The notes under the pieces are model-generated. The model searched no databases. It was not told where the DNA came from and saw only the letters and a program-made list of their open reading frames with translations. Shown in pieces: positions 61,675 through 64,000 of a stretch of 64,000 nucleotides of DNA. Both the position numbers and the translations under genes were made by a program. Source of the DNA: Comamonadaceae bacterium. GTDB lineage: Bacteria > Pseudomonadota > Gammaproteobacteria > Burkholderiales > Burkholderiaceae_C. The stretch is from contig JAAFIY010000002.1 of NCBI GenBank assembly GCA_013297985.1, positions 1 to 64,000 of the forward strand, written 5' to 3'. Positions within the stretch are counted from its first letter, which is position 1. Every line of letters starts with the position of its first letter.

Positions 61675-61932
61675 GGGCGCTCTGTGGAGGCGGGTAGGCC
61701 ACCCGTGCGGGTCTTGAGCGACGCCGGGCGTTGATAGGGCCGGTGGTTGGGCCAGTGGTCGGTTCGGTCGCGTCCGTACGTGGCGAGCCAATCGCAGCCC
61801 CATCCAAACAAGGCAGTTTTGGACAAGCCCGCACCGGCTCGCCTCGGAAGAATTCATCCCATCGCAATGACTGCATCACACAGTGTGAAACGGGTTGCGT
61901 AGTGCTTGATTTCTTCTTTAGGAGCCCTTGTC

Positions 61933-62817
61933 ATGAACGCATCTCAAACCGTTGAACAACGCCGCCGCTTTTTGACTGGCGCCACCGCCGTCGCAGGTGC
62001 CGCCTTTGCCGCCGTGGGTGGCGCCGCCGCCGCCACCCAGGGCGCGGGCTCTGGCCGCAGTGCAGGCCGCTTTGCGGGCAAGGTGGTGTTGATCACCGGC
62101 GCCACCAGCGGTATTGGCCGCAGCGCCGCCGAGAAGTTTGCGGCCGAAGGGGCCAAGGTGATGTTTTGCGGCCGCCGCGAAGTGCTGGGCCGCGAAGTAG
62201 AGGCCGGTATCCGCCGCGCCGGGGGTGACGCCCGCTTCATGCGCGCTGACGTGACAGTACCCGCGCAGGTGGAGGCGTTGGTCAACGCTTGCGTGGCGCA
62301 ATACGGCCGCATTGACATTGCCTTTAACAACGCGGGCAATGATCTGCCCGCCAAGTCGATTGCCGAGACCAGTTTTGAAGACTACGACAGCCTGATGAAC
62401 ACCCACGCCCGGGGCGTGTTTGCGGCGATGAAGTACGAGCTGCCTGTGATGTTGCGCCAGGGCGGCGGCCAAATCGTCAACACCGCCAGCGTGGGTGCGC
62501 ACAACGCCTATGCGGGGGTGTCGGTCTACACGGCAGCCAAGGCGGCGGTGATGCACCTCACCAAGACGGCGGCGGTGGAATACGGCGACAAGAACATCCG
62601 CACCATGAGCATTTCGCCCGGCTGGGTGGACACCCCCATGATGGACCGCGCCACCAAAGCTTGGGGCATCACCAAAGAGCAAGCAGTGGCGGGGCAACCG
62701 TCCAAGCGCGCGGCCAAGCCTGAAGAAATCGCCGATGCGGTGATGTTTTTGGTCAGCGCCAATGCGGCCTACATCTCGGGTACCGATCTGCTCATCACCG
62801 GCGGCTGGCAGGGCTGA
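61933..62817 (+). CDS. Short-chain dehydrogenase/reductase with Tat-like signal
   Basis: 294 residues from the ATG at 61933, preceded by TAGGAG. The N-terminus MNASQTVEQRRRFLTGATAV, followed by an Ala/Gly-rich stretch to about residue 45, looks like a twin-arginine signal. The SDR core has VLITGATSGIGRSAAEKFAA, FNNAGNDLPAKS, Ser in VNTASVGAHNAYAG, and the catalytic YTAAK. The last part ISGTDLLITGGWQG is standard. Exported SDRs are uncommon, as cofactor is normally cytoplasmic; Tat export of a folded, NAD(P)-loaded enzyme could account for it. Confidence 0.87.
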   Translation: MNASQTVEQRRRFLTGATAVAGAAFAAVGGAAAATQGAGSGRSAGRFAGKVVLITGATSGIGRSAAEKFAAEGAKVMFCGRREVLGREVEAGIRRAGGDARFMRADVTVPAQVEALVNACVAQYGRIDIAFNNAGNDLPAKSIAETSFEDYDSLMNTHARGVFAAMKYELPVMLRQGGGQIVNTASVGAHNAYAGVSVYTAAKAAVMHLTKTAAVEYGDKNIRTMSISPGWVDTPMMDRATKAWGITKEQAVAGQPSKRAAKPEEIADAVMFLVSANAAYISGTDLLITGGWQG

Positions 62818-62875
62818 GCCCGGCGGGCGTGGCTAGGGTGGCTGGCCACCTCTGCACCAAAGAACAAATCAGCCC

Positions 62876-62924
62876 ATTGCGCCCTTAAACAGGGCGTAAG
62901 CAGCTATAAAAAGCGTAGCAAATG
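62876..62924 (+). repeat. Dispersed double-palindrome repeat after the SDR gene
   Basis: GCGCCCTTAAACAGGGCG, then TAAGCAGCTATAAAAAGCGT and AGCAAA. Both hairpins present, 27-bp spacing from GCG to GCT, and a TAA in the phase used by coding copies. Probably folds at the 3' end of the SDR transcript. Confidence 0.87.
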
Positions 62925-63056
62925 GCCAGTGGCTGCCCGCGTGGCCTGGGTGCCCACGCCGGGCGCGGCTTGGGCTGGTGGTAAGGTGCTTGCGTAACCC
63001 AACTTAGGTGGCCAATCGCAGCCCCAAAGCTGGGTGCTCAACCCTTCGGAGGCCGC

Positions 63057-64000
63057 ATGCCCTTGCTCGCTCGTCCACAAGCCCGATCCAGTCGCGGCCT
63101 GCAACGCATCCGCCGCTTGGGCCTGCTGCTCTGCCTAGTCACACTGCTGGCCCCCGCCATCGCCACCGCCCAAGACTGGCCCACCAAATCCGTCACGCTG
63201 GTGGTGCCGTTTCCGCCCGGCGGCTCCAACGATGTGGGCGCGCGGCTGGTGGGTGAAAGCGTGCGCAAGCGCATCGGCCACAACGTGTTGGTCGACAACA
63301 AACCAGGGGCCAACGGCGCCTTGGGGGTTGAGGCGGTGCTGCGCGCCCCCAAAGACCAACACACGCTGCTGGTGGCCTCAGATTCGGTGTCGCTGCTGCC
63401 GCTGTTTCGCCAGTCCAATTGGGATCTGACGAAGACCTTCACCCCGGTGGCGGTGTTGTCGTTTCAGCCCATCGTGGTGGTGACCGGCGCGCAAACCGGT
63501 ATCAAAAGTCTGAAAGACGTGGCTGCAGCGGCCAAGGCCAAGCCCGATTCGGTGCCGTACGCCACATCAGGCCAGGGCTCGCTGCAGCATTTGGTGGGTG
63601 AACTGTTCTCGCAGAATATGGGCATTGACTTGCTGCACGTGCCCTACAAGGGCGGCGGCCAGGCCGTCAACGACGTGCTGGCGGGCCAGGTGCGGCTCGC
63701 AGCGTTGGGCGCTGCGGCCGTGTTGCCGCACATCAAATCAGGCAAGTTGGTGGCGTTGGCGGTAAGCACCAAACAACGTTCACCCATGCTGCCCGATGTG
63801 CCCACGCTGGCTGAAAGCGGCGCGGGCGACATTGACGTGCCGCAGTGGTCAGCCGTGTTCGCGCTAGACGGCACACCGCCCGCCGCATTGGCCCGCATGC
63901 GGCGCAGCTTTGCCGACAGCCTGGGCGAGCCTGAAGTCAAGCAACAACTGCTGAACGCCGCCATGGAAACCGTCAACACCACGCCCGAGGCCTTTCAGCA
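63057..64000 (+). CDS. Bug/TctC family tripartite-type solute-binding protein (3' end beyond window)
   Basis: The visible 314 residues have a signal peptide (LGLLLCLVTLLAPAIATAQD) and the Bug family opening WPTKSVTLVVPFPPGGSNDV, then LVDNKPGANGALGVEAVLRA, PYATSGQGSLQHLVGELFS, LLHVPYKGGGQAVNDVLAGQ and LPDVPTLAESG. Such periplasmic proteins bind carboxylates or other small ligands and are hugely expanded in Burkholderiales. CGGAGG precedes the ATG. No transporter genes are visible before it, so it may be an orphan. Confidence 0.93.
   Translation, partial: MPLLARPQARSSRGLQRIRRLGLLLCLVTLLAPAIATAQDWPTKSVTLVVPFPPGGSNDVGARLVGESVRKRIGHNVLVDNKPGANGALGVEAVLRAPKDQHTLLVASDSVSLLPLFRQSNWDLTKTFTPVAVLSFQPIVVVTGAQTGIKSLKDVAAAAKAKPDSVPYATSGQGSLQHLVGELFSQNMGIDLLHVPYKGGGQAVNDVLAGQVRLAALGAAAVLPHIKSGKLVALAVSTKQRSPMLPDVPTLAESGAGDIDVPQWSAVFALDGTPPAALARMRRSFADSLGEPEVKQQLLNAAMETVNTTPEAFQ

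Noticed and set aside
61786-63023. CCAATCGCAGCCCCA occurring at both about 61788 and 63011
   Set aside because: A single 15-bp word in two GC-rich intergenic regions without further shared structure; probably a chance or decayed duplication.
1-64000. CRISPR arrays, rRNA genes and additional tRNAs
   Set aside because: No regularly spaced short repeats, no rRNA-like sequence, and only one cloverleaf with a T-loop (tRNA-Ser) was found by reading.

Overview
The window looks like a betaproteobacterial chromosome (Burkholderiales, probably Comamonadaceae). This rests on the GC-rich coding sequence, the rimP-nusA-infB-rbfA-truB-typA order, a RatA/RnfH pair divergent from smpB, a guaB-kbp-guaA cluster, a Bug-type (TctC) binding protein, and a short dispersed palindrome that I recall from Comamonadaceae genomes. 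No rRNA or CRISPR array was seen; there is one tRNA, tRNA-Ser(GGA).

Layout. 1-2181: a Tat-exported DUF1800/DUF1501 pair on the minus strand. 2362-14160: an ~11.8 kb P4-like integrative element or phage satellite at the 3' end of tRNA-Ser. It has a P4-type integrase, an AlpA-like regulator, a primase-helicase plus a stand-alone paralogue of its helicase half, a large inverted repeat next to the primase-helicase gene (candidate origin), a Panacea-type antitoxin with a small membrane protein (candidate toxin), and a two-gene envelope cargo module. 14299-27146: housekeeping genes: DUF2237, stomatin/NfeD, a PLP amino-acid decarboxylase beside a flavin amine oxidase, fabI, and the yejABEF peptide importer. 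27218-43961: translation and purine core (rimP, nusA, infB, rbfA, truB, typA, an EamA transporter, an enoyl-CoA hydratase-like hydrolase, smpB, ratA, rnfH, guaB, kbp, guaA). 43962-54054: accessory DNA downstream of guaA, bounded and divided by three copies of the guaA 3' end. The first segment is AT-rich and carries a TspO-like/SOUL/transglutaminase operon. Together with an IS5-family element this operon is duplicated in tandem (two 3540-bp units), and the insertion separates it from a TetR regulator. The second segment holds a zinc-free oxidoreductase and a divergent LysR regulator. 54221-64000: a molybdenum hydroxylase pair with a divergent AraC regulator, a DUF4287/DUF5655 protein, another LysR, a membrane protein, a lipoprotein alpha/beta hydrolase, a Tat-exported SDR and a partial Bug protein.

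The most unusual signal is a ~50-bp double-palindrome repeat with nine copies in the window. Four lie between genes or at a gene end. Five lie inside protein genes (DUF1501, yejF, infB, truB, guaA). All five are in the sense orientation and in the same reading phase. Four of them keep exactly nine codons between two landmarks, and the stop codons found in the intergenic copies are absent. This resembles the in-frame Rickettsia palindromic elements, here in a betaproteobacterium.

All statements come from reading the sequence and the translated frames. No database search was possible, so family names rest on recognised motifs and remembered family features.
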